Assembly: GCA_902465105.1 (NCBI GenBank)
Contig: CABQLM010000064.1
Coordinates: 1 to 12,034, forward strand
Source of the DNA: an uncultured Collinsella sp.
GTDB lineage: Bacteria > Actinomycetota > Coriobacteriia > Coriobacteriales > Coriobacteriaceae
DNA length: 12,034 nucleotides
Direction of reading: 5' to 3'
Shown here: positions 1 through 6,480 of the stretch, one piece after another
How the letters are laid out: every line of letters starts with the position of its first letter
Numbering within the stretch: the first letter of the stretch is position 1
Notes under the pieces: model-generated
What the model saw: the letters and a program-made list of their open reading frames with translations, nothing else
The model's database searches: none
What the model was told of the DNA's origin: nothing
Made by a program: the position numbers and the translations under genes

Positions 1-8
1 TTGGCATG

Positions 9-118
9 AAAAAGGCAAGACATAGACCTTCTGGTCATGCCGTGCCTTTTGAATGGCAAATTGTCGCTCTGGGTGGCGCGCAGCGTCGACTGGCCCGCCG
101 TTCGTCAGAACGGCGGAA
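9..118 (-). ncRNA. Structured RNA-like element, copy 1, ending in a terminator
   Basis: Read on the minus strand, it starts 3 nt after the epimerase stop codon. It holds a perfect 9-bp hairpin (CCGCCGTTC / GAACGGCGG, loop UGAC, 97-118), then a conserved core (TCGAC-n-CTGC ... CAGAGCG-n-CAAT-n-TGCC-n-TTCAA), then a second hairpin (14-47) with an AGAA loop closed by GACC/GGTC and a one-nt bulge, followed by five T. A second copy lies at 6594-6707. Over 65 ungapped positions (25-89 against 6610-6674) I count 49 identities, and the first hairpins share only their loop. The last hairpin plus T-run should act as the intrinsic terminator of the epimerase transcript. Whether the rest is a small RNA, a 3'UTR-derived RNA or just a repeat is not known. 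The Collinsella-1 motif in Rfam is a candidate to compare; I cannot assert identity. Confidence 0.55.
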
Positions 119-121
119 CCT

Positions 122-1015
122 CTAGAGCAGGGTAACGCTAAAGCTGCGAATATCCTTCTCGCCCGGCGCCAGCGTAATGGTGTTGACCTTGTGCTCAAAG
201 ACGTCGTCCTCGGTGTCCATGGTGGTGTGGCCAGTCCAAGGCTCGAGCGCCACAAACGGGGCGTCGTTGGCGGCAGACCACACGCCAATGTACTTAAAGC
301 CCTCAAAGTCGATCTTGACGCCGTGGCCCGACTTGCGACCGCGCAGCGTGAGCGTGGAGCCCGGAGTATCGGTGAACATGATGGCATCGTTATCGAAGCT
401 GCGGTGCGTGATGGGCAGCACGTCCGAGTTATCGGGAGCCTTGTAGCTACCCTCGAACGTCATAAGACCGTCGGGTGTGATGATGGGAGCCTCGTTGGTC
501 CAAGCCTCGGTAAACGCCAGCTCGTAATCCTCGAACGCCTCGTCCTCGGCGCCGGGGGCAGGCACGTTAAATGCAGGGTGGCCACCCACCGAGAACGGCA
601 GGTCTACGTCGCCGGTGTTGGTGACGGCAAAGGTCTGCGTGAGCGTGGCATCGCCGGTCAGGGCATAGGTCATGTTGAGCTTAAAGTGGAACGGGAAGGC
701 TTTGAGCGACTCGGGCGTATCGGTAATCTCGTAGGTGACGGACGAACCGTCCTCCGACACCTCGGCGATCTTGTGCTCAACGATGCGCGCGAGACCGTGG
801 CGGGCCATCTCGCAGATGCCGGCAGCAGACGTTGCCGTGTTGTTGCGCAGCGATCCCACGATGGGGAACAGGATGGGCGCGTGCTTGCCCCAAAAGGCCG
901 GGTCGCCCTGCCACAGATACTCGTTGCCGTTGAGGGCAAGGCTCGTGAGCTGGGCGCCCATGGAATCGATGGCCGCGGTGAGGCCGCCGCGCTTGATGGT
1001 AGTGACGGTGGACAT
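122..1015 (-). CDS. Aldose 1-epimerase family protein (LacX-like mutarotase)
   Basis: A 297-aa cytoplasmic protein of the galactose-mutarotase fold, which interconverts alpha and beta anomers of free sugars or sugar phosphates. Visible family features are LFPIVGSLRNN (residues 49-59), the RHG motif at 72-74, GGHPAF with the conserved His at 146, and LEPWTG with the likely catalytic Glu at 258, followed by the usual C-terminal beta strands (VNTITLAPGE). The pattern resembles the LacX/YihR-like branch rather than classical GalM, so the substrate is open. The ATG at 1015 is preferred over one 8 codons upstream because GGAGG sits 7 nt before it. It lies 79 nt downstream of the membrane-protein gene on the same strand and may share its transcript. 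A hairpin with a T-run at 9-47 probably ends transcription. Confidence 0.87.
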   Translation of the reverse strand: MSTVTTIKRGGLTAAIDSMGAQLTSLALNGNEYLWQGDPAFWGKHAPILFPIVGSLRNNTATSAAGICEMARHGLARIVEHKIAEVSEDGSSVTYEITDTPESLKAFPFHFKLNMTYALTGDATLTQTFAVTNTGDVDLPFSVGGHPAFNVPAPGAEDEAFEDYELAFTEAWTNEAPIITPDGLMTFEGSYKAPDNSDVLPITHRSFDNDAIMFTDTPGSTLTLRGRKSGHGVKIDFEGFKYIGVWSAANDAPFVALEPWTGHTTMDTEDDVFEHKVNTITLAPGEKDIRSFSVTLL

Positions 1016-1094
1016 GCTACTTCCTCCAAAAGTAAACAACAGTGTCGAGGGCTATTGTCCCACTCTTGGCGACAGCACGGGGCGTCGAGTGCAG

Positions 1095-1958
1095 CTATTG
1101 AGCAAGCGCATAAAGATCGAATCTACCCTGCGAAGCGGTATCGACCTCGTCGGGAGCCTGAGAATTGAAGTTTACGGGAATCATGCGCTTTGAGGCGCGG
1201 AAACGCGTACCGTCAATGTCGACAGGAGGCTCCTCGACCGTGAGTTCATAGTCGCCGGGTCTGAGCTCGATGCCATCGCCTGCGGAGTCAACATACTGGA
1301 ACTCATTGACCTCCTCTTTTTTGAGTGTGCGACCCACGACATGAACGAGCATCCGGCTGTCGCCGCGAGCAGTATCCCAAGTACCGTCCACAACCTCAAC
1401 CGACACATGTACCGATCGCGCGCGCTCAAGCGAACGCTCGACAGACATCTCCGCCGCCGTAGCCTCTTGGCGCTGCCGTTCCATATGGTCCCATACCCCT
1501 CCGATCGCCGAGCAGGCGATGACGCCGGCCATGAAAGCAATGAGGATGGGGCCGAGCGGAGAACGACGACCCGCGTCTTCTTCACGAGCCAAGTCGGGGC
1601 GACGCGTAGGCGCGGGCGCTTGGGCACCCTGCGCGGGCACGTCGAGAATGCTGAAGGATGCTGTGCTGCCGGGGTCGATGTTATGGCGCGGCTGCGGAGT
1701 CTTTGCCGGCGAGATGGACATATCGGCCGGCTCACCCAGCGCGGCCGTGGCATCGGCCTTTGCCTCGTCGGCCTCGGCCTGGGCCCAGGCCTGTTCGAAG
1801 GTCAGGGGCTCGGCGGGACCGGAGGCGGCGTCCGACTCGGCGGGACCGTTGCCGGTCTCGGCCTCGTTACTCGACACATCGCTCGGCGCGGGCTCGTCCC
1901 ACCCCTCGTCCGGAGCCTCGCCCTCGCTATACCACCATTCAAAGTTATCGATATCCAT
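1095..1958 (-). CDS. Single-pass membrane protein of unknown function
   Basis: A 287-aa protein I do not recognise by name. Residues 1-130 are acidic and rich in Ala, Pro and Glu, hence probably disordered. A basic patch (RRSP, 131-134) precedes one membrane helix at about 135-156. A short charged helix follows (158-182), then a beta-rich domain (183-265) with a PGDYELTV stretch like prealbumin-like or carboxypeptidase-regulatory-like beta sandwiches. With no signal peptide and an internal helix after positive charges, the acidic tail should face the cytoplasm and the C-terminal domain the outside; this is inference. The ATG has AAGGGG 8 nt upstream. The same-strand neighbours give no functional hint. 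It could be a regulated-anchor or cell-envelope protein. Confidence 0.75.
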   Translation of the reverse strand: MDIDNFEWWYSEGEAPDEGWDEPAPSDVSSNEAETGNGPAESDAASGPAEPLTFEQAWAQAEADEAKADATAALGEPADMSISPAKTPQPRHNIDPGSTASFSILDVPAQGAQAPAPTRRPDLAREEDAGRRSPLGPILIAFMAGVIACSAIGGVWDHMERQRQEATAAEMSVERSLERARSVHVSVEVVDGTWDTARGDSRMLVHVVGRTLKKEEVNEFQYVDSAGDGIELRPGDYELTVEEPPVDIDGTRFRASKRMIPVNFNSQAPDEVDTASQGRFDLYALAQ

Positions 1959-2048
1959 ACGGGGCGCCCCTTAGGCCTCGCAAATAAACACTTGCTAGCC
2001 TTATACCCCTGGACGGCGCCGGCGCTCGCCTGCGCAGATAGAAAAACT

Positions 2049-2103
2049 GTCACAACATTCGACGCTTTTCCTCGTTTTTGAGATTTTCGCCGAATGTTGT
2101 GAC
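2049..2103. repeat. Inverted repeat with perfect 13-bp arms
   Basis: GTCACAACATTCG (2049-2061) and its exact reverse complement (2091-2103) flank a 29-nt T-rich spacer. Pairing can extend outward through the A-rich/T-rich flanks with one wobble. It lies between the stop of the LpdD/IDI-like gene and the start of the membrane-protein gene, both on the minus strand, so it may act as a transcript-end structure or be a dispersed palindromic repeat. No clear T-run follows on the minus strand. Confidence 0.7.
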
Positions 2104-2110
2104 GGTTTGG

Positions 2111-2140
2111 ATGTGACAAAGAGGCTGTCCGATGTCACAT
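2111..2140. repeat. Decayed copy of the TGTGACAAAGGGAC palindrome
   Basis: Starts ATGTGACAAAG and ends GTCACAT, matching the intact palindrome at 3155-3185 at both ends, with a changed and one-nt-shorter middle. Its right part overlaps the stop codon of the LpdD/IDI-like gene (2135-2137), so that gene is bracketed by two copies. Confidence 0.6.
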
Positions 2141-3082
2141 AGCGAGGGCCGTACGGATGGATGGGTCGCTGAGGGCCTCGCGGAGCCAGGGGGCCAGCTG
2201 TTCGGGGTGACCCTGCAGGTAGCCGTCGAGCTCGGATGGAGCCACGCGGCGCACCTCCGAGATCTCCTCTTGGTTGATATGCAGCTCGCCCGGCTCAACA
2301 TGGGCAAGGTAGACCTCGCACCATTCGCACTCGCAGCGACCGTCGCCGTGGTCCTCGCGGTACACCACGTGTCCGAGGTGCTTGAGCTGATCGGGCTCGC
2401 GCGTAATGCCAAGCTCTTCGTTGATGCGGCGCGCCGTGGCGGCCGCGACGTCTTCCCCGGGGAGCGGATGGCCGGCGCAGCTATCGGCCAGCACCCCGCC
2501 CCACAGGCGCTTGAGCGGACTGCGGCGACAGAGCAGCAGGCGCGCGTCTTCGCCCCGGCCCTCGACCAAAAGCGTCAGAAATGCCTGATGCAGGATGCCC
2601 TCACCAGCATGGGCCTCGATGCGGTCGACGGGGCCAAGCGCCTCGCCGGTCGCAGCATCGACCGCCACGACCTCGGCGCCCGCACCGCCCTCATCCCAGC
2701 CGGCGCGCAGAATGCGGGCTGCGGCTTCCTCGAGCGCGGCGATGAGCTCCTTGGTGGTGTCGAGCACGCGCTGCAGGTCGTCACCGCTCGCTTGTTCAAC
2801 ATGAAAACCCGTGCTTGCAACTACCGGCACGCCAAAGCGCGTGGCCAGCGCCGCCGCGATATCGTGCGCCGGGATCTCGTCTCGATGGCACGGAACGGCC
2901 AGGATGCTCACCGTTGCCGTACGGCCGGGCTCGGGGCGCGGAATGGCCTGCGCCGTGGCGCCCAGGTGCGCAAACTCCGGCGAGCAGGCGTACACCGCCA
3001 TGCCTCGCGGCGTCACCGTCAGCTGGGCCTCGAGCGCAAACTTGCCCTCGCCCACTGCAACCTTTGTCGTGTGCATACCCAT
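2135..3082 (-). CDS. LpdD-like domain fused to type I IPP isomerase-like Nudix domain
   Basis: A 315-aa two-domain protein. Residues 1-120 resemble the LpdD-like family (chaperone for prenylated-FMN UbiD-type decarboxylases): FAHLGA (37-42), then a TVSILAVPCHRDE strand-and-loop, then STGFHVEQAS (90-99). Residues 135-310 match type I isopentenyl-diphosphate isomerase. Its metal ligands are all present: His158, His165, His205, Glu251 and Glu253, plus Glu223 of the RRxxxEELG Nudix helix, Tyr241 and Trp299. The catalytic Cys that should precede GHP is Ala203, with a Cys one residue earlier (SCAGHP), and the usual WTN before it is LAD. The activity could therefore be isomerisation, prenyl-diphosphate hydrolysis or binding only. 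The ATG at 3082 is chosen because AGGAG lies 5 nt upstream. The domain match is from recalled family patterns: confident for the Nudix half, moderate for LpdD. Confidence 0.75.
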   Translation of the reverse strand: MGMHTTKVAVGEGKFALEAQLTVTPRGMAVYACSPEFAHLGATAQAIPRPEPGRTATVSILAVPCHRDEIPAHDIAAALATRFGVPVVASTGFHVEQASGDDLQRVLDTTKELIAALEEAAARILRAGWDEGGAGAEVVAVDAATGEALGPVDRIEAHAGEGILHQAFLTLLVEGRGEDARLLLCRRSPLKRLWGGVLADSCAGHPLPGEDVAAATARRINEELGITREPDQLKHLGHVVYREDHGDGRCECEWCEVYLAHVEPGELHINQEEISEVRRVAPSELDGYLQGHPEQLAPWLREALSDPSIRTALAM

Positions 3083-3134
3083 GGGATCTCCTGCCGCCCG
3101 CGATGTACCTGAGACCATCTTCGCCTGTATTGCG

Positions 3135-3163
3135 ACTATACAGGCAAGCCCTCCATGTGACAA
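3135..3163 (-). promoter_or_regulatory. Sigma-70 type promoter of the LpdD/IDI-like gene
   Basis: On the minus strand TTGTCA (3158-3163) and TATAGT (3135-3140) are separated by 17 nt, which predicts a start near 3128 and a leader of about 45 nt. The -35 box is inside the left arm of the 3155-3185 palindrome. Confidence 0.6.
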
Positions 3164-3185
3164 AGGGACGGTCCCTTTGTCACAT
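3155..3185. repeat. Perfect 31-nt palindrome (REP-like)
   Basis: ATGTGACAAAGGGAC and its exact reverse complement around a single central G. It lies between the divergent LpdD/IDI-like and MFS genes. Related, degraded versions occur at 2111-2140 and 11944-11961. A small perfect palindrome (GGGATT-A-AATCCC, 3201-3213) follows in the same gap. Confidence 0.85.
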
Positions 3186-3231
3186 TCTGTTAGAGTTGCA
3201 GGGATTAAATCCCGCCTATTCATGCGACATT

Positions 3232-3246
3232 GGAGTGACAACCTTG
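3232..3246 (+). promoter_or_regulatory. Ribosome-binding site that selects a TTG start
   Basis: GGAG (3232-3235) sits 8 nt before TTG (3244-3246). The in-frame GTG at 3235 has no Shine-Dalgarno sequence before it, and no ATG lies near the beginning of the MFS homology. Confidence 0.65.
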
Positions 3247-4491
3247 ACCGCCGCAACCACGCCTAAAAGTAAGTCAACCGCCGCCGCGCTCTCCCCCGCG
3301 CGCACCAAGCTCTGCCTGGCGCTGCTCGTGCTGTTGGGATTCTCGCTCGGTTGCTCCGAATTCGTGGTCATCGGCATCGAAAGTGACCTGGCGACGGAAC
3401 TCGGCGTATCGCTTGCCACTGCGGGCCAGCTCATCAGCGTGTTTGCGCTTGTCTACGCCATCGCGACGCCGGTGCTTGCGCTCAGCACGGGGCGTTTTCG
3501 CCGCTACCAGCTGCTCGTGTGCTATAGCATCGTCTTTGTGTTCGGCAACCTGGTCATGGCGTTGGCGCCCAACTTCCAGGTGCTGTTTATCTCGCGCATC
3601 ATCCTGGGCTCTGTCTCGGGTGCGCTGCTCGCCGTGGGCGTGACGTACATCCCTGAGCTTCTGTCCCCACAGCAAACTTCGCTTGCCATCTCGGTGGTAT
3701 ATGGTGCGTTTTCCGTGGCAATGGTCTTTGTGACCTCGATTGGCAAGTTTGTGGCCGACACGCTCGATTGGCACGTGGCCATGTACGGCACGCTGACCTT
3801 TGCCGTTTTGATCTGCGGAGCGCTCGTGGCGTTTATGCCGCGCGCTGGGCAAACCGACGAGCCTGCCACCTTTCGTGAGCAGGCGGGTCTGCTACGCGAG
3901 CCGAGCATCATCACCGGCATGCTCATCTTCTTGTTTGGCGTGGGCTCGGTCTACGTATTCTACGGCTACGTGACGCCTTATCTTGAGCAGGTGCTGGGTA
4001 TGGGCACCGTTCAGGCGAGTACCACGCTTATGGCCTACGGCGTGTTCTGCCTGATCTCGAACATCCTGGGCGGATGGATCGATGCGCGCTTTGGCATGAA
4101 GGCGCTGCTTGTGACGTTTGTGCTGCAGGCTGCGGCGTTACTCGGGCTGTTTGCCGCGGGCGGCACCATGCCGCTCGCGCTGGTCTTTGTCTTTAGCTTG
4201 GCGCTGCTCATGTACCTGTTCTCGGTGTCGTGCATCACGCACTTTATGGACGTGGCACGCAGCCGCCATCCCAAGTCGATGGTACTCGCAAGTTCGGTTG
4301 AGCCCATGGCGTTTAACGTCGGTATTTCGTTTGGCACCGCAGTGGGCGGTGCCGTGGTAAGCAGCGTTGGCATTGCGTACGTGGGTGCAGTGGGCGCCGC
4401 GTTCTCGCTTGTGGCCTGGGCCCTCACGCTGGTGACGATTAAGTTGGCTCGCTGGGAGTGCAAGCGGGCAAGGGCGCAGGCGAGGGCGTAG
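3244..4491 (+). CDS. MFS transporter, DHA1 family (AraJ/Cmx-like efflux)
   Basis: A 415-aa inner-membrane protein with about 12 hydrophobic helices, the usual length for a DHA1 drug:H+ antiporter or sugar-efflux protein. The first helix carries GCSEFVVIGIESDLATELGV, like the SEFVVIG...DLGVS start of AraJ/Cmx-type exporters. The loop after helix 2 (STGRFRRYQ) corresponds to MFS motif A, and SRIILGSVSGALLAVG is the conserved helix-4 segment. The polar central loop (about residues 200-215) ends the first half. Proton-driven export of a small molecule is likely; the substrate cannot be told. The phosphatase gene begins 48 nt downstream and is probably co-transcribed. A frame open far upstream of the chosen start is incidental. 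Confidence 0.87.
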   Translation: MTAATTPKSKSTAAALSPARTKLCLALLVLLGFSLGCSEFVVIGIESDLATELGVSLATAGQLISVFALVYAIATPVLALSTGRFRRYQLLVCYSIVFVFGNLVMALAPNFQVLFISRIILGSVSGALLAVGVTYIPELLSPQQTSLAISVVYGAFSVAMVFVTSIGKFVADTLDWHVAMYGTLTFAVLICGALVAFMPRAGQTDEPATFREQAGLLREPSIITGMLIFLFGVGSVYVFYGYVTPYLEQVLGMGTVQASTTLMAYGVFCLISNILGGWIDARFGMKALLVTFVLQAAALLGLFAAGGTMPLALVFVFSLALLMYLFSVSCITHFMDVARSRHPKSMVLASSVEPMAFNVGISFGTAVGGAVVSSVGIAYVGAVGAAFSLVAWALTLVTIKLARWECKRARAQARA

Positions 4492-4539
4492 GCGTAGATG
4501 CGATGCTCGAGCTCGATGATGATCGAAAGGAAACCACAT

Positions 4540-4986
4540 ATGCAACGTGTACTGTTTATCTGTCATGGGAACATCTGCCGCTCGACGATGGCCGAGTCGG
4601 TGTTTACCGAGCTGGTGCACCGCGCCGGGCGCGCGAGCGAGTTTGTCATTGATTCCGCTGCGACCTCGACCGAGGAGATCGGCAACCCGCCACACCACGG
4701 CACCGTTGCCAAGCTGCGCGAAGTCGGGATTCCCGTCGTCGCACATCGCGCACGTCAGGTGCGTCGCGCGGAGTATGGCGACTGGAACCACATTGTCTAT
4801 ATGGATGCCGAGAACGCGCGTGGCCTGCGTCGCATCTTTGGCGACGACCCCGACGGCAAGATCTCGCGCCTGCTCGATTGGACCGATCGCCCCGGTGACG
4901 TGGCCGATCCTTGGTACACCGGCAATTTCGACGCCACCTACCGCGATGTACTCGCCGGTTGCACCGCTATGCTCGAGCAGCTGTAG
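4540..4986 (+). CDS. Low-molecular-weight protein-tyrosine phosphatase
   Basis: A 148-aa cytoplasmic enzyme that removes phosphate from phosphotyrosine. The P-loop CHGNICRS (residues 8-15) is the family CX5R signature, with nucleophile Cys8, Arg14 and the second Cys13 typical of LMW-PTPs. The general acid is Asp123 in DPWYTGNF, in the place of the usual DPY/DPW loop. Length is normal. AAAGGA lies 8 nt before the ATG; an ATG 14 codons upstream has no such site and would add a non-homologous tail. It follows the MFS gene on the same strand. No tyrosine kinase or capsule gene is in view, so the target is unknown. Confidence 0.92.
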   Translation: MQRVLFICHGNICRSTMAESVFTELVHRAGRASEFVIDSAATSTEEIGNPPHHGTVAKLREVGIPVVAHRARQVRRAEYGDWNHIVYMDAENARGLRRIFGDDPDGKISRLLDWTDRPGDVADPWYTGNFDATYRDVLAGCTAMLEQL

Positions 4987-5023
4987 GCAAGCGAGGTCGC
5001 AGACCACGCCTTCGGCGCGAAAT

Positions 5024-5116
5024 GAGCGTGGATAATCTCCCGCATGAAAAATGAGCGTGGATTTTCTCCCACTTTGAGCGTTCAAGTGCGCTCTAACCGG
5101 GAGAAAATCCACGCTC
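5024..5116. repeat. Three-unit direct and inverted repeat between convergent genes
   Basis: Unit A GAGCGTGGATAATCTCCC (5024-5041), unit B GAGCGTGGATTTTCTCCC (5053-5070, 2 differences), and unit C (5099-5116), the exact reverse complement of B. B and C form a perfect 18-bp stem, and its loop holds a further GAGCG/CGCTC hairpin (5076-5080, 5089-5093). The stop codon of the TIGR04076-like gene overlaps just beyond unit C. It could terminate or block both converging transcripts, although no T-run follows either arm. Confidence 0.85.
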
Positions 5117-5118
5117 GG

Positions 5119-5448
5119 CTACTCGTCGACGATCTCGGCGAGCCAGACGTTCAGCGTATCGACTTCGGGGCAGCAGAACTTTGCCGTACCGGGCTCGTTG
5201 CCGGGCACGGTTCCGCCATAGCGCAGGATATCGATATAGGGAAAGCCCACATGGCAGGCCATGGCGCACATCTTGCCGCGGTCTCGATCAAAGTCAAAGA
5301 CGTCTCCCGGCTTGTGACCATGGTGGCAGCGGCACGCACCCAGCTGGTCCACGCAGCTCACGCGGATACGCGGACGCTTGCCCCGCGGCGCACCGAGCGG
5401 TTTATTCTCGCCCGCGGGCTTGGCGCCGCCCTCGCCAGCATTACTCAT
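5119..5448 (-). CDS. Small Cys-rich TIGR04076-like protein
   Basis: A 109-aa protein. The core resembles TIGR04076-family proteins: a KPGDVFDFDRDRGKMC segment, then CHVGFPYIDILRYGG (65-79) and a late CC-P motif (92-94). There are seven cysteines (32, 39, 41, 61, 65, 92, 93) and a CRCHHGH cluster, which suggests metal or Fe-S binding; this is inference, since the family has no settled function. The first 30 residues are polar, basic and probably flexible. The start overlaps the kinase stop by 8 nt (ATGAGTAA) and has no clear Shine-Dalgarno sequence, so translation is probably coupled to the kinase. Confidence 0.7.
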   Translation of the reverse strand: MSNAGEGGAKPAGENKPLGAPRGKRPRIRVSCVDQLGACRCHHGHKPGDVFDFDRDRGKMCAMACHVGFPYIDILRYGGTVPGNEPGTAKFCCPEVDTLNVWLAEIVDE

Positions 5449-6265
5449 GGTCGATCACGTCCAAGCAGGCCTCGATGGGCAGGCCGGCCGACTTGTCCTC
5501 TTGATCGGCATTGCGCTCGATAAGCTCAGCCACCACACGCATGGCATCGGACGTCGCGCGCTGCAGACTCCAACCTGCCATAACGCGGCCGACGAGCACC
5601 GCCGAGAACGTGTCGCCCGTACCCGGGAAATAGACCGGAATGAGCTCAAAGGGAATCGTAAAGTACTCCCCCGCCACGTGGTCGTAACCGATAACCGCGT
5701 TCGTGCCATTGACCACGGCGCTCGTAATGACCACCGACTTGGCACCCAGCTCGCGCACGGCGTCCACAAGAGCGCGGGCCTCATCGGGCGTAATTTGCTC
5801 GGCAATAGGCTTATCGGCAAGCAGGCACGCCTCGGTATAGTTGGGCACCGCGTAGTCCGCGCACTCCAGCAGGTGCCGCATAAGGCCAATCGTGGACTCG
5901 GGCACGCCCGCATAGAGCTTGCCGTTGTCGCCCATGATGGGGTCGACGAACACCTTGGTGCCCTTTTGCGCACGGCGGTGACAAAAGTCCGAGATGATGC
6001 GCGTCTCTTCCTCGGTCACGATAAAGCCGGTCGAGATGGCGTCGAACTCAAAGCCGAGCTCCTCCCAGATAGCGAGGCTTTGGCGCACGTACTCGGTGGT
6101 GTCGTGGATGTAGAACTTGGGGTAGTTGAGCGTGTCGGAAACGAGCGCCGTCGGCAGGTTATGGATACGGTAGCCCATGTGCGACAGCACCGGCAGCATG
6201 GCAGAAAGCGCGACCTTGCCGTAGCCGCACATATCGTTAATCAGCAGCAGCTGAGTATTCTTCAT
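5441..6265 (-). CDS. Pyridoxal/pyridoxamine kinase (PdxK/PdxY-like)
   Basis: A 274-aa ribokinase-fold enzyme that phosphorylates pyridoxal, pyridoxamine or pyridoxine with ATP in vitamin B6 salvage. It begins with the family pattern LLINDMCGYGK (7-17), where the flap region binds substrate. It continues with STGFIV (78-83) and DPIMGDNGKLY (108-118), and carries the anion-hole/catalytic motif GTGD at 215-218 with Asp218 as base. Length is normal. GGGAG lies 6 nt before the ATG; the upstream ATG would add a 23-residue tail without homology. A -10-like TACACT (6316-6321, minus) without a clear -35 is the only promoter hint. It is coupled to the Cys-rich gene downstream by an 8-nt overlap. Confidence 0.92.
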   Translation of the reverse strand: MKNTQLLLINDMCGYGKVALSAMLPVLSHMGYRIHNLPTALVSDTLNYPKFYIHDTTEYVRQSLAIWEELGFEFDAISTGFIVTEEETRIISDFCHRRAQKGTKVFVDPIMGDNGKLYAGVPESTIGLMRHLLECADYAVPNYTEACLLADKPIAEQITPDEARALVDAVRELGAKSVVITSAVVNGTNAVIGYDHVAGEYFTIPFELIPVYFPGTGDTFSAVLVGRVMAGWSLQRATSDAMRVVAELIERNADQEDKSAGLPIEACLDVIDHE

Positions 6266-6398
6266 GAGGGTCTCCCTTGCTTCGGGCGCGGCGCGGCAGC
6301 GCCACAGTGCGACTAAGTGTAGCGCAGGGAACACGGCAGGCGGGCGCTGGCGCCGTGGAGGTCGAATTGTTGCGGAAAGGTTACGGGAAAGAGAAAGC

Positions 6399-6454
6399 TA
6401 GTCGTTGGGGACGTTCTTGTTTGACTAGTCATTTAAGAACGTCCCCAACGACTA
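6399..6454. repeat. Long inverted repeat, perfect 20-bp arms
   Basis: Arms 6399-6418 and 6435-6454 are exact reverse complements, and the 16-nt loop contains the palindrome TGACTAGTCA. Part of the right arm (CCCAACGACTATC) is echoed immediately after it at 6456-6468. It lies between the divergent kinase and MarR genes and is probably a dispersed palindromic element. Confidence 0.9.
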
Positions 6455-6480
6455 TCCCAACGACTATCAGCGCAAGGAGT

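Noticed and set aside
53..1168. Long open frames opposite the epimerase and other genes, some over 350 codons
   Set aside because: They are antisense shadows of GC-rich codon use: the encoded sequences are Arg/His/Gly-rich with no family resemblance and no suitable ribosome-binding sites.
2815..3243. A much longer N-terminus for the MFS transporter
   Set aside because: The extension overlaps the opposing LpdD/IDI-like gene, runs through the palindrome and has no homology; GGAG before TTG at 3244 explains the start better.
3083..3256. A longer N-terminus for the LpdD/IDI-like protein
   Set aside because: It would translate the palindrome and the promoter region; AGGAG 5 nt before the ATG at 3082 marks the start.
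5024..5116. Three repeat units as a mini CRISPR array
   Set aside because: One unit is inverted, the gaps are irregular (11 and 28 nt) and no cas gene is present; a palindromic repeat fits better.
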